Of a DNA stretch of 64,000 nucleotides, positions 36,790 through 45,744 are shown in pieces. How positions within the stretch are numbered: the first letter of the stretch is position 1; the number at the start of each line of letters is the position of its first letter. Below the pieces are notes generated by a model. The model saw nothing but the letters and a program-made list of their open reading frames with translations, made no database searches and was not told where the DNA came from. The position numbers and the translations under genes are program-made. The stretch lies in NCBI GenBank assembly GCA_028704435.1, contig JAQWFL010000005.1, forward strand, positions 1-64,000, in the 5' to 3' direction. Source of the stretch: Anaerostipes sp. GTDB lineage: Bacteria; Bacillota; Clostridia; Lachnospirales; Lachnospiraceae.

Positions 36790-37542
36790 ATGAGCGTAGA
36801 ACTATTAGATAGGACAAGGAAAATTAATAAGCTGTTACACAATAACAATTCACAGAAAGTCATTTTTAATGATATATGTAAAGTATTAGCTGAAGTATTA
36901 ATGTCAAATGTAATTGTAATGAGCCGAAAAGGTAAAATATTAGGAATTTCTAATATTGATACTGAGAATGTTCTAAATGAAATGATTTCCCAGGAAGTTG
37001 GAACACATATTGATATAAGATTAAATGAAAGATTACTAACGATTCTTTCTACAAAGGAAAATGTTAATTTATCTACCTTAGGATTTGAATCTGGAATTGA
37101 TGACTATACTGGGATTATTGTTCCGATTGATATTGCCGGGGGACGTCTTGGAACTTTATTTATGTATCGAAAAGGCGTTGAGTATGATATAGAAGGAATT
37201 ATCTTAGCTGAATATGGAACTACCGTTGTTGGATTAGAGATGATGCGTTCTGTCAGTGAAGAAATTGAACAGGAAAAAAGAAATCGCACAATTATTGAAT
37301 CAGCATTTCGAACTCTTTCTTTAACAGAGGTAAAGGCAGTAAAGCATATTTTTACTGAATTAGAGGGAAAAGAAGGAATTCTTGTAGCAAGCAAGATTGC
37401 AGACAGATACGGAATCACAAGGTCAGTAATTGTCAATGCATTGCGTAAATTAGAGAGTGCAGGAGTAATTGAATCAAAGTCTTCTGGAATGAAGGGGACA
37501 TATATACATGTAAACAATGATTTAATATTTGAAATGTTGTAA
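36790..37542 (+). CDS. codY: CodY, GTP- and branched-chain-amino-acid-sensing repressor
   Basis: A 250-residue protein with an N-terminal GAF domain (LLDRTRKINKLLHNNN, then VIVMSRKGKILGIS) and a C-terminal winged helix with the highly conserved ASKIADRYGITRSVIVNALR. It represses amino-acid and nutrient genes in rich conditions. It lies 9 bp after topA with AAGGAG upstream, likely co-transcribed. Confidence 0.96.
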   Translation: MSVELLDRTRKINKLLHNNNSQKVIFNDICKVLAEVLMSNVIVMSRKGKILGISNIDTENVLNEMISQEVGTHIDIRLNERLLTILSTKENVNLSTLGFESGIDDYTGIIVPIDIAGGRLGTLFMYRKGVEYDIEGIILAEYGTTVVGLEMMRSVSEEIEQEKRNRTIIESAFRTLSLTEVKAVKHIFTELEGKEGILVASKIADRYGITRSVIVNALRKLESAGVIESKSSGMKGTYIHVNNDLIFEML

Positions 37543-37570
37543 TTATCTATATATATATTTCAATATTTTC

Positions 37571-37607
37571 TTGCAAAGGTAACAAGCCTATGGTACACTA
37601 TCATAGG
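37571..37607 (+). promoter_or_regulatory. rpsB promoter with a dyad over the -10
   Basis: TTGCAA at 37571-37576, 17-bp spacer, TACACT at 37594-37599. CCTATG (37587-37592) and CATAGG (37602-37607) form a 6-bp inverted repeat with a 9-bp centre around the -10. Confidence 0.6.
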
Positions 37608-37609
37608 TA

Positions 37610-37690
37610 AAAATAAACACGCTGCGGGAATCTTAGTAAGTGCCAAATTTGGTTTGCTAAGACGATGAATGTGGCGGAAGCGCAAACTAA
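37610..37690 (+). promoter_or_regulatory. Structured 5' leader of rpsB
   Basis: About 95 nt lie between the promoter and rpsB. TCTTAG (37631-37636) can pair with CTAAGA (37657-37662) with CCAAATTTGG in the loop, and GCTGC (37621-37625) faces a later GCGGAAGC. Firmicutes rpsB leaders are often bound by S2 for autoregulation; that role here is inference. Confidence 0.45.
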
Positions 37691-37702
37691 AAGGAGATTA
37701 TT

Positions 37703-38425
37703 ATGAGCGTTATTTCAATGAAACAATTATTAGAAGCGGGTGTTCACTTTGGACATCAAACAAGAAGATGGAACCCTAAAATGGCACCTTACATTTACAC
37801 AGAACGTAACGGAATCCATATCATTGATTTACAAAAATCAGTTGGAATGGTTGACGATGCTTACAATGCAGTTAAAGATTGTGTAGCTCAAGGTGGAAAT
37901 GTTCTTTTTGTTGGAACAAAGAAGCAAGCACAAGATTCTATTCAAGCTGAAGCTGAACGTTGTGGAATGTTCTATGTAAACCAAAGATGGCTAGGTGGAA
38001 TGTTAACAAACTTTAAGACAATTCAAAGTAGAGTTGCTCAATTAAAGAAGATTAAGAAGATGGAAGAAGACGGAACTTTTGAAGTTCTTCCTAAGAAAGA
38101 AGTTATTGAACTTAATAAGCAAAAAGATAAATTACAAAAGAACTTAGGTGGAATCGAAGAGATGAAGGGTGTTCCTGATTTGATTTTCGTTGTAGATCCT
38201 AAGAAAGAAAATATTTGTATTCAAGAAGCACACACATTAGGAATTCCTGTTGTAGGTATTGCTGATACAAACAGTGATCCAGAAGATTTAGACTACATTA
38301 TTCCTGGTAACGATGATGCTATCCGTGCAGTTAAATTAATCACATCTGCTATGGCTGATGCAGTTATCGAAGCTAATCAAGGTGTAGATGCTAACGAAGA
38401 AGCTGAAGAAGCTACTGAAGAATAA
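37703..38425 (+). CDS. rpsB: Ribosomal protein uS2
   Basis: A 240-residue small-subunit protein: [34 protein letters not shown] and [20 protein letters not shown] are strongly conserved. The C-terminus is acidic. GGAG is correctly spaced before ATG 37703. tsf follows after 24 bp in the classical operon. Confidence 0.97.
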   Translation: MSVISMKQLLEAGVHFGHQTRRWNPKMAPYIYTERNGIHIIDLQKSVGMVDDAYNAVKDCVAQGGNVLFVGTKKQAQDSIQAEAERCGMFYVNQRWLGGMLTNFKTIQSRVAQLKKIKKMEEDGTFEVLPKKEVIELNKQKDKLQKNLGGIEEMKGVPDLIFVVDPKKENICIQEAHTLGIPVVGIADTNSDPEDLDYIIPGNDDAIRAVKLITSAMADAVIEANQGVDANEEAEEATEE

Positions 38426-38449
38426 GAATAATTTAATGGAGGAACAATC

Positions 38450-39379
38450 ATGGCTATTACAGCAAAGATGGTAAAAGAATTACGTGAAATGTCTGGAGCA
38501 GGAATGATGGACTGTAAGAAAGCTCTTACAGAAACTGATGGAAATATGGATGCTGCAGTTGAATATTTAAGAGAACAAGGACTAGCTAAGGCTGAGAAAA
38601 AAGCAGGACGTATTGCTGCTGAAGGACTTGTTGCTACTAAGATTTCAGAAGATGGTAAAGTTGCTGCAATCGTAGAAGTAAACTCTGAAACTGACTTCGT
38701 TGCTAAGAACGAACAATTCCAAGCATACGTTGCAGAAGTTGCAGATCAAGCATTAGCTACAAGTGCAGCTGATATTGATGCATTTTTAGCAGAAGATTCT
38801 ATTGCAGAAGCAGGAAAGACTGTAAAAGAAGCATTAGATGGTAAGATTGCTATTATTGGTGAGAACTTAAACATTCGTAGATTTGATAAAGTATCTGCTG
38901 AGAATGGATTTGTTGCATCATACATTCATGCTGGTGGAAAAATCGGTGTATTAGTTGATGTTGAAGCAGATGTTGTCAATGATGATATCAAAGAAATGGG
39001 TAAAAATGTTGCAATGCAAGTTGCTGCTATTATGCCTAAGTATACAAGCAGAGATGAAGTTTCTAAAGATTATATTGATCACGAAACAGAAATCTTAAAG
39101 GCTCAAGCAATGAATGAAAATCCTGATAAACCAGAAAATATTATCGAAAAGATGATTATTGGACGTTTAAACAAGGAATTAAAAGAAGTTTGCCTTCTTG
39201 ACCAAGTTTATGTTAAAGCTGAAGATGGAAAACAATCAGTTGGTAAGTACGTACAAGAAGTAGCAAAAGCTAATTCTGCAAACGTAACAATCAAAGGATA
39301 TGTTCGTTTCGAAACAGGTGAAGGAATCGAAAAGAAAGAAGAAGATTTCGCAGCTGAAGTTGCAGCACAAATGAAATAA
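38450..39379 (+). CDS. tsf: Elongation factor Ts
   Basis: The nucleotide exchange factor for EF-Tu. The 309 residues start MAITAKMVKELREMSGAGMM, with the family motif DCKKALTETDGN and EVNSETDFVAKN. A terminator follows directly. The usual next genes, pyrH and frr, are not present; instead a mobile region begins. Confidence 0.97.
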   Translation: MAITAKMVKELREMSGAGMMDCKKALTETDGNMDAAVEYLREQGLAKAEKKAGRIAAEGLVATKISEDGKVAAIVEVNSETDFVAKNEQFQAYVAEVADQALATSAADIDAFLAEDSIAEAGKTVKEALDGKIAIIGENLNIRRFDKVSAENGFVASYIHAGGKIGVLVDVEADVVNDDIKEMGKNVAMQVAAIMPKYTSRDEVSKDYIDHETEILKAQAMNENPDKPENIIEKMIIGRLNKELKEVCLLDQVYVKAEDGKQSVGKYVQEVAKANSANVTIKGYVRFETGEGIEKKEEDFAAEVAAQMK

Positions 39380-39414
39380 TCCATCGGATTTTTCAAAAGT
39401 TTTATAAGTATATG

Positions 39415-39450
39415 AACCCCCCTAGAAGCCCAGTGTTTCCGGGGGTTTTC
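39415..39450 (+). terminator. Terminator after tsf
   Basis: AACCCCC (39415-39421) pairs with GGGGGTT (39441-39447), loop about 19 nt, followed by TTC and T-rich sequence. Confidence 0.75.
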
Positions 39451-39502
39451 TGTATCTATCGCCTATTATAAGTTGTTGTAAATTCATGTAAGTTATCAGT
39501 CG

Positions 39503-39660
39503 GTTTTTCGTAAATTATTCGTATGGGGTTTCGTAAAAATTCTATACGAAAGAATAGACGCAAATATTGCGTGTTACTTAAATAAAAACGGGGCTACATT
39601 TGGTGCGAACTTACATGAGAACTAACGGCAACTTTTGACTTTCGTAATCTTCGTAAAGAA
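39503..39660. repeat. Left-end cluster of TTCGTA-type repeats (integrase arm-site candidates)
   Basis: Six copies of a TTCGTA core (consensus roughly YTTCGTAAA) lie near 39507, 39518, 39530, 39545 (inverted), 39642 and 39650. A matching cluster occurs at 51719-51861, just past the integrase relic. Paired clusters at both ends fit arm-type sites for a Tn916-type integrase N-terminal domain, so this is probably the left end of the mobilizable element. Confidence 0.6.
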
Positions 39661-39697
39661 AAATCATTTTATGCCAAATCAAAAAGGAGAGTACGAT

Positions 39698-40033
39698 ATG
39701 ACAATAACATTAGAAACTATAATTAAAAAATCCATTCTGCCATTGACATTCATATCCATATGGTGCTGGTTGGTCTGGCAGTTTGCTCATTCCCTCCATC
39801 AGGCAGAGTTATGGAAGACGTGGATGATGGCGGGGTTCCCCTTTGGCATTCGCAGAGAAAGTGTCTGGTTGATTCCACGGAACTTTGATATAGGCGGCAC
39901 AGTTGGAGTATGGGCAATTAATATTATAGTCGGTAGTCTGATTGGTGGCTTTGTAGTGATATGGCAAGTGATGAGAGCATTCTATATTTTGGTTAAGGAG
40001 TGTTTGAGTCAACTTATCAGGGTGAGAAAATAA
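39698..40033 (+). CDS. DUF6050-like small membrane protein
   Basis: A 111-residue protein with two or three hydrophobic helices (SILPLTFISIWCWLVWQFA, then VWAINIIVGSLIGGFVVIW) and a motif GIRRESVWLIPRNFDIGGT between them. Similar small proteins occur in Lachnospiraceae mobile elements. ATG 39698 is preferred for its AAGGAGA; the frame is open from 39635. Function unknown. Confidence 0.6.
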   Translation: MTITLETIIKKSILPLTFISIWCWLVWQFAHSLHQAELWKTWMMAGFPFGIRRESVWLIPRNFDIGGTVGVWAINIIVGSLIGGFVVIWQVMRAFYILVKECLSQLIRVRK

Positions 40034-40130
40034 TAGAAACCACAGATCATTTTTCTGGGATTTTTGGGATGGATGAATTAGAATAATGATTTATCCGATT
40101 GATTAAGAGAATGTAGAGTGATAAAATTGT

Positions 40131-40180
40131 AATAAGGATACATGTGTGCACGGTATGTGTTCATGTATCCTTATTTTTGT
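40131..40180. terminator. Strong hairpin terminator before the HEPN gene pair
   Basis: AATAAGGATACATG (40131-40144) and CATGTATCCTTATT (40162-40175) form a 14-bp perfect stem followed by TTTTG. It separates the DUF6050-like gene from the next unit. Confidence 0.8.
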
Positions 40181-40244
40181 TTTGAAGATAAATACAGATA
40201 GATAGGCTACATATAAAAATGGAGATGGAAAGGAAAATGAAAAA

Positions 40245-41882
40245 ATGTACGATATTGAATTTAATGATTATATTGAAAAATATAAAAATATAAATAGCGA
40301 AGAATGGATTATCCTTTATGATAAAAATGAAAAGAAAAATTTAGAAAATGATATTTTTACTTTTTGTGCATTGATAAATGTAGAAGATTTGAAAAAAAAT
40401 GAATACATGAAAAAATATGATTGGGGATTTTCAACGGATAGTTTTGGAAGAGCCGGATTTGGAACATATAGCTGGGGTGATGGTAGCGGTGAACTTTTTT
40501 ATTTTGATGGAAGAACACATGATGATTTTGAGTATTTAATTGCGTTAAGAAGTTTTGAAAAATATGAAGAATTGGTAGAAATTAATCATAAGCTAATTTG
40601 GTATGGGAATTTAGTGAAGCAAAACGAAGGTTATGTTGATCCGATAACAGATGAGTTATTGATTAAGGTTTGCCCTACGCATATTGAAGTGAGACGTAAG
40701 TATTTAAAAGATTTTTTATGTGCAGAGAAAAAAGTATGTGTAATCGTTTTTGATCATAGACGATATTTTAAATCAACGGATAAAGTCAATGAACGGTATA
40801 GAGAATATCAAGGTGAGAATTATTATATAGCTTTTTCAAGCAGTGACGCCAGGGGTGTTGATAGAGAATATACTGGATGTGCATCAATTATTGGAAAAGT
40901 AATAATTATGCCCTTAAAAAAACCACATCATGCAGATTACAAATATTTTACTGAGGATGAACAATTTGAAACATTCATAATAGATTATGACGAAGATGAG
41001 GAAGAGAACGTTGAATTTACATGCAATGAAAAAGACCTTGCAAATTATTTCGGTGCGAATCCAGAAGCACCTCATTTTCTAACGCCTGTGTATTTTGATA
41101 TTAAAGTATTAGACAAATATAAAAATGATCCTAGAAATTATAAAATCAGCGATAGCAATATTACTTTTTTGGATATATGGACAATTCCCTTTAACATCAA
41201 TAAAGAAAGAAAAGTTTCAGTCTGGTTGGGAGATCTAGGCAGGATACCTTACGAAGAACAGAAATATTGGCGTCAGTTTAACATAGAACCAACAGGTCAG
41301 ATGGAAAATAAATTTGTTCAGAGACAAAAATATGGAATATGGACAGATGCTAGTCGGGTAGAATCAAAACTGCTTTCCTCAATAAGTAGATTTAACTCCA
41401 TGATAACAGAATTATATGAGGATGTCATTTTTAAACTTCTAAGTGACGCAGATAAAGAAATCTATAACACATTTATGCTGCCGACTAATTATTCAATTCC
41501 TGAATATCAAAGCTTTTTAATTCAGCTAAGTAAACTGACGGCAGAAAGTATCAATACTAAACTGATAAAAAATATAATGGGAGAAAGTTATAACAAGGAA
41601 ATTAGTAGTAAGGGTAGTGTTTTGCAGTTAGGAGAATTTTTGAAATTTACTAAATTGGATGATACAGAAAGAGTATCAAGTTCTATCAGGAAGGCATATA
41701 ATTGTCGAAATAAATTAGCTGGACACACAGCGTCCTATGGAGAATATAACATGCTTTGGGGGAGAGATACAGATTACAAATTTAACTCTGTCGAGGATGC
41801 CAGATTATTAATTGAAGACATTGTGACAGCTATTGAATATGTTATCAATAGTTATGAGGCTAGAGCAAATGAAACTGAATGA
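40245..41882 (+). CDS. 545-residue protein with a C-terminal HEPN-type motif, possible defence protein
   Basis: Family not recognised. The N-terminal 400 residues are acidic and aromatic, with a Gly/Trp-rich stretch (RAGFGTYSWGDGSGELFYFDG) near residue 75 and no nucleotide-binding motif. The C-terminal 100 residues are helical and contain CRNKLAGHTAS, an R-x5-H motif (Arg488, His494) typical of HEPN ribonucleases. A helix follows (ARLLIEDIVTAIEYVINSY), as in HEPN folds. Codons are AT-rich. The next gene overlaps its 3' end by 14 bp, so the two are probably made together. An RNA-cutting role in phage defence or toxin-antitoxin is inference. Confidence 0.65.
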   Translation: MYDIEFNDYIEKYKNINSEEWIILYDKNEKKNLENDIFTFCALINVEDLKKNEYMKKYDWGFSTDSFGRAGFGTYSWGDGSGELFYFDGRTHDDFEYLIALRSFEKYEELVEINHKLIWYGNLVKQNEGYVDPITDELLIKVCPTHIEVRRKYLKDFLCAEKKVCVIVFDHRRYFKSTDKVNERYREYQGENYYIAFSSSDARGVDREYTGCASIIGKVIIMPLKKPHHADYKYFTEDEQFETFIIDYDEDEEENVEFTCNEKDLANYFGANPEAPHFLTPVYFDIKVLDKYKNDPRNYKISDSNITFLDIWTIPFNINKERKVSVWLGDLGRIPYEEQKYWRQFNIEPTGQMENKFVQRQKYGIWTDASRVESKLLSSISRFNSMITELYEDVIFKLLSDADKEIYNTFMLPTNYSIPEYQSFLIQLSKLTAESINTKLIKNIMGESYNKEISSKGSVLQLGEFLKFTKLDDTERVSSSIRKAYNCRNKLAGHTASYGEYNMLWGRDTDYKFNSVEDARLLIEDIVTAIEYVINSYEARANETE

Positions 41883-42495
41883 ACTTGGAGTAGATGATTC
41901 GTTTTTTGCATTTAAACAGGTTCAGTCCTTAGAAATTGTATATCAGTTAGTCAGAGAACAAAATGAAAAACTAAGCAATTTAATTGACATAGAAGACTTC
42001 CATGAAATTGTTAAAAGTATTCGTGGTATAACAAGTGATATATATTCAGGATGTGAAATCTTAAATCAGTTATTCATAAGTGTCTATCGTAATGATGATC
42101 GATACAGGGGAACAAATTTAAAGAGAGGTTTTAATGATAATTTTAAAATTGTTTATAATGCAAAAATGAAACGGGATAAAGATGTTGGTATAATTTTTAA
42201 AGATAAGTTTATACATACTTTTTTTAATGATGCAGAATTGTGGTTTGTTGAGTTGCACGATATTAGAACGCAGGAAACACATTATGAGGTTGGAGAAGTT
42301 GAAAATAGAGATGGAGAGTTATATTATTGTAATAACAATAGAAATGGGGTAAGCAAACAGATCTATACAAATCCAAGTGACATAATAGACATCCCATTAT
42401 CAAGGCTTATTCAATTAATTGAAATGTTTTTGGAAGCAGAGAACATTGTAGCCAATAAAATCAAACAAGTAATGACCAATTCACCAAACTATTAA
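41869..42495 (+). CDS. 208-residue HEPN-like partner of the preceding gene
   Basis: ATG 41869 lies inside the end of the upstream gene, with GAGG 9 bp upstream; the frame is open from 41833. The protein is mostly helical. It contains ELHDIRTQETHYEVG with an R-x4-H motif (Arg133, His138) followed by a Gly, as in HEPN ribonuclease sites, and ends in an amphipathic helix. Two HEPN-like proteins encoded with overlapping ends suggests a heteromeric complex or a toxin with a related antitoxin. Not recognised as a named family. Confidence 0.6.
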   Translation: MKLNELGVDDSFFAFKQVQSLEIVYQLVREQNEKLSNLIDIEDFHEIVKSIRGITSDIYSGCEILNQLFISVYRNDDRYRGTNLKRGFNDNFKIVYNAKMKRDKDVGIIFKDKFIHTFFNDAELWFVELHDIRTQETHYEVGEVENRDGELYYCNNNRNGVSKQIYTNPSDIIDIPLSRLIQLIEMFLEAENIVANKIKQVMTNSPNY

Positions 42496-42709
42496 TCTGA
42501 AAGAATTATATTAATGTGTAAATCCATTCTTGTAAAGAGAAAAAATCACCTGTTTTCTAAGATTGATATTTGAGTAGATATGGAGGATAAAAGATTGAAG
42601 TTAAAGGATGTAGGTGCAGGCCAAAATTGCATCATAAAAAAGATAAATCCTTGATTTCAAATGGAACGATAACTTGAAGCCTTGGATATGACAGAGGTGT
42701 CTGAATTCT

Positions 42710-42967
42710 CTGTATCGGGATTATTTGAAAGAATACCGCCCCGTAGTGTATCAGGAGTTGCTCCTGTCCGGCAAGCTGTGGAGCTATCTGGCAGACTTGA
42801 ACGAGCAGGCGGAGAAACGGCTGGAGAGTATTATCCAGCAGATGAAGAAAATTGAGGGCGTGACGGAGTAGCTGAAAAAGAACAATTAGATGCAATGGGT
42901 CGGCATGATGAACAATATCCGCAATCGGGCAGAGGAACTTATTAAGTCGAAATTGATTTACAACTAA
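42710..42967 (+). pseudogene. TnpV-family relic with two in-frame stops
   Basis: This frame encodes YLKEYRPVVYQELLLSGKLW, LNEQAEKRLESIIQQM and, after two stop codons, WVGMMNNIRNRAEELI, matching TnpV proteins of Clostridial mobile elements. It lacks a start. Its base composition is visibly richer in G+C than its neighbours, consistent with a different origin. It is non-functional. Confidence 0.7.
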
Positions 42968-43339
42968 TAAAGAGGCGTATTCAAACCATTACAGCCGGTT
43001 TGGATATGCCTTTTAGTTTCTGTTTCATGCAAATCTGTCTATGATTTGGGTGCTTTTTGCCGCAATATTCCTCTTTCTTCTTTTCAATGTCAAAGGCTTT
43101 TATAAAAGGTAAAAACAGCGTGTTTCTGTGCTTGCAAAGCTACATCAGAAGCAGTCAGAGAAAGCAAAGCGGAGTGGGAAAGCAGTGCCTCAAATGGCTA
43201 TGGAAGCAGAGAAGGAGCGTAACCGGAAATAGGATGAAGAGTGTCTGGATCAGCGATGGTCTGGATGCTCTTTTTGGTTGTAAAAAAAAATATTCGTGCT
43301 AAAATAGAAATAATACAGAGTACGATTGGAGGAACACCG
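42968..43339 (+). other. Intergenic region with decayed mobile-element coding sequence
   Basis: No intact gene. Around 43110-43230 one frame encodes a Lys/Glu-rich helical tail (KLHQKQSEKAKRSGK, MAMEAEKERNRK) that resembles the end of a transfer-related protein, without a start. A GGAGG ribosome site at 43327-43333 serves the next gene. Confidence 0.4.
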
Positions 43340-44710
43340 ATGAGTGAAATAAAAAATGGTACTATCATTAGTGAGTTGGATAAAGAATATAACTTTTCGT
43401 ATGATGGAGAGTTATTGCAGTTGACACCAAAGAATATTGAAGAAGTTAAATCCTATGATTTTTTGGTGGATAGAAGAATAGAGCTTGATTTGCTTGAAGG
43501 AATTACAGTGGCAGGAGAGAAAATATTCTTTTTAAAATGTGAATTGATTCGGAATTATTCTGCATATATTGCTAAACCAGCAGGATATATTACGTTTACA
43601 AATAATGAAAAATCGTTTTGTACAATGTCTCTATCAGGAGAGATTATCAATTATTTTTATCGACCGAATCAGATTTACGATGATGTAAATTCAAATTACA
43701 GTTTTGAGCATGTTAATAAAGGGTTAATGATACAATTGAAGCCTCTTAATGAAATTATTAAAGAATTTGAAATTGATATATGTGGGCAAACAGCGAAAGT
43801 AGTGCTCAGCATTACAGCACCAGGGGAACCATTGGCAATGAAACAACATTATTCATTAGGAGAACCATATTCAATTCTAAGAATTGATTTTTTACAAGAT
43901 ATTTCCGTGGAAATGTTTGCAGACATTTATCTATGGCTTGTTAATTTTTTTGGATTTCTTAATTTTCAGAAGCATGTTACTTTTAATAAGATAAAATTAG
44001 GCAGATTTAATGAAGAATATAAAGTTGAACAAGTCGGAGAAGTTTATTTAGTTCACAAGGAACAAATGCAACTTGGGCATGTCGATCGGACTATCGGATT
44101 CTATTTTGTAGAAGAAAGAATGAATAGTCTTTTGAACATATTGAATGCCCAGAAACTGAACCTATTGTTTATACCCAAAGAACCAAAGGATCGAAAATAT
44201 ATAGATCCGCAGAAATATATAACATGTTGTACGAGCTTTGAATCTGTATTTAATTTTGTCTTTCCAAAAGCAAAAGAAGAAGAAAAACCGGAATTTGCTA
44301 CTGCAAAAAATGAACTGATTGCTTTTCTGGAACAGAAAGATGCAGAGTACAAGGGAAATAACGGAGTACTAAGAAAACAGTTTGCCTCACTACGACAAAT
44401 TATTGAATATGCAGATTATGGACTTGCGGAAAAATTCAGATACTGTGAAAAGAAATATTCAAATGTGATTATAGATTTTAAAACAAGAATACTGCAACAA
44501 TTAAACATATCAAATGATGAAGAGAAGGAAATAGCAACAGATTTTGCAACGCTTAGAAATTGTTTTACACATAGCTCGATGAGTGCAATTCAGAAAACCC
44601 ATATAGCAGCATATTCTATGGCACAATGCTATATATATGTTATGATTTTGGATAAAGCAAAAGTTCCTGAAAATTCAATAACTCAAGCTGTGAATCTGTT
44701 ATTTGTGTGA
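43340..44710 (+). CDS. ApeA-like HEPN protein, likely anti-phage factor
   Basis: A 456-residue protein resembling the ApeA group: a strand-rich N-terminal half (about 1-250) with repeated aromatic positions (IRNYSAYIAKPAGYITFTN), then a helical C-terminal domain. It has the HEPN motif ATLRNCFTHSSM (Arg406, His411, R-x4-H) and a following helix, HIAAYSMAQCYIYVMILD. ApeA proteins abort phage infection through HEPN RNase activity. ATG 43340 is used because GGAGG precedes it. A divergent or downstream XRE regulator sits next to it. The ApeA link is by pattern and needs a profile search. Confidence 0.65.
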   Translation: MSEIKNGTIISELDKEYNFSYDGELLQLTPKNIEEVKSYDFLVDRRIELDLLEGITVAGEKIFFLKCELIRNYSAYIAKPAGYITFTNNEKSFCTMSLSGEIINYFYRPNQIYDDVNSNYSFEHVNKGLMIQLKPLNEIIKEFEIDICGQTAKVVLSITAPGEPLAMKQHYSLGEPYSILRIDFLQDISVEMFADIYLWLVNFFGFLNFQKHVTFNKIKLGRFNEEYKVEQVGEVYLVHKEQMQLGHVDRTIGFYFVEERMNSLLNILNAQKLNLLFIPKEPKDRKYIDPQKYITCCTSFESVFNFVFPKAKEEEKPEFATAKNELIAFLEQKDAEYKGNNGVLRKQFASLRQIIEYADYGLAEKFRYCEKKYSNVIIDFKTRILQQLNISNDEEKEIATDFATLRNCFTHSSMSAIQKTHIAAYSMAQCYIYVMILDKAKVPENSITQAVNLLFV

Positions 44711-44727
44711 TGAAGTATGATGAGCTT

Positions 44728-44967
44728 TTATCGAATAAGTTCTTCAAAGGAAACATCAAAGATTTCACATAGAGCTTTGATTTCAATATCTGTCACATAC
44801 CGCTGATTGGTTTCTATCCTGGTAGTGACATTTTTATCCATATCATATCCAGCGAGTTGAAGCTGATGCGCCAGATCACGTTCGGAAAAATTATGTTCTT
44901 TACGGAGAGCCACCAGATTGGCACTGATTAGATTCTTTTCACCTGATTTAGTTCTTGGTTTTGGCAT
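44728..44967 (-). CDS. XRE-family helix-turn-helix regulator
   Basis: A 79-residue repressor-like protein: ISANLVALRKEHNFSERDLA followed by HQLQLAGYDMDKNVTTRIE is a lambda-repressor-type HTH. It faces the ApeA-like gene tail to tail. A decayed relative lies at 62093-62356. Confidence 0.85.
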   Translation of the reverse strand: MPKPRTKSGEKNLISANLVALRKEHNFSERDLAHQLQLAGYDMDKNVTTRIETNQRYVTDIEIKALCEIFDVSFEELIR

Positions 44968-45091
44968 ATATTCATCCCTCCTGTCGATTTGTGTCGAAAT
45001 CTTTGTCTCACTTTTCGCACCATGTATATTGATTTTACAAAATATTGAATGTATAATCGGTTGTAAAAGTGCGACAATATGAAATATTACA

Positions 45092-45429
45092 ATGGAGGAA
45101 TCAGAATTAAGTAGAGACGAAAAGAAAAGAGTACTGTTTAATTTGATGATAGGCGGATATGATGCAAAACATATACCGGAAGATGTGGCTGGTCTTGTGA
45201 AAAATGAAATGGAGCGGGAAGTATTTGTGATAAACTATATGCAGAGGTATATGAAAGAAATAGAAGCCTATGCAAGAGACTTGATGTTGAAGAGAATGCG
45301 GATATTGAGTGCATCATCAATAACTTTTTTGAAATAGCGGAGCGACTTTCTACAAAAATGTTTGAGTATGGAGCAGAACAGAATATTTTTGATAAAATGG
45401 ATAGAGATGAATGGATAACAGCAAAATAA
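45092..45429 (+). pseudogene. Frameshifted small helical gene
   Basis: An 81-residue frame (45092-45337) starts MEESELSRDEKKRVLFNLM. Around 45280 the coding signal moves to another frame, which continues VEENADIECIINNFFEIAER and ends at 45429 (WITAK). The two parts together look like one helical protein of about 110 residues broken by a shift. Family not recognised; likely a dead accessory gene of the element. Confidence 0.5.
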
Positions 45430-45744
45430 GAAATAAACAATACAAATGGAGATATGCAGTCTTTGGAATGATTCTGATAAGAATATAAACGCTGGTCAAT
45501 AAGGTTGTTGTGTAAGGTCTGTATAGAGAAGGGAATTATTGATTATATAGGTCCTACTTCTATGAGGAAAATCATGAATAATGGTACAACTTCCAAATTA
45601 GAGGACTAGCGAATGCGAGTCCTTCTTGATTATGAGATATAGGCTATAGTTTTATGAATGTCCAGATGTCAGAGTGAAACAAATGAGATAATAGATTTGT
45701 AGATGGTGGTGACGAGAGATGAATAGAATATCAAAAACAGAATG
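45430..45744 (+). other. Intergenic region with no intact gene
   Basis: AT-rich sequence without an open frame that looks coding. It contains one copy of the GGACTAGC hairpin repeat (45602-45624). Confidence 0.5.
45602..45624. repeat. GGACTAGC stem-loop repeat, copy 1
   Basis: AGGACTAGCGAATGCGAGTC followed by CTT; AGGACT pairs with AGTCCT. A close copy occurs at 47796-47820. Confidence 0.55.

Noticed and set aside
39503-39660. Possible CRISPR array from the repeated TTCGTA units
   Set aside because: Units are only 6-9 bp, in mixed orientation and irregular spacing; no repeat-spacer pattern or cas gene.
39451-39697. Short direct repeat (attL/attR) matching the right end
   Set aside because: No convincing shared sequence was found; Tn916-type integrases often leave only variable coupling bases.
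43057-43302. 81-residue open frame
   Set aside because: Start lacks a ribosome site and the coding-like Lys/Glu-rich text is in a different frame; it also runs into the next gene's leader.
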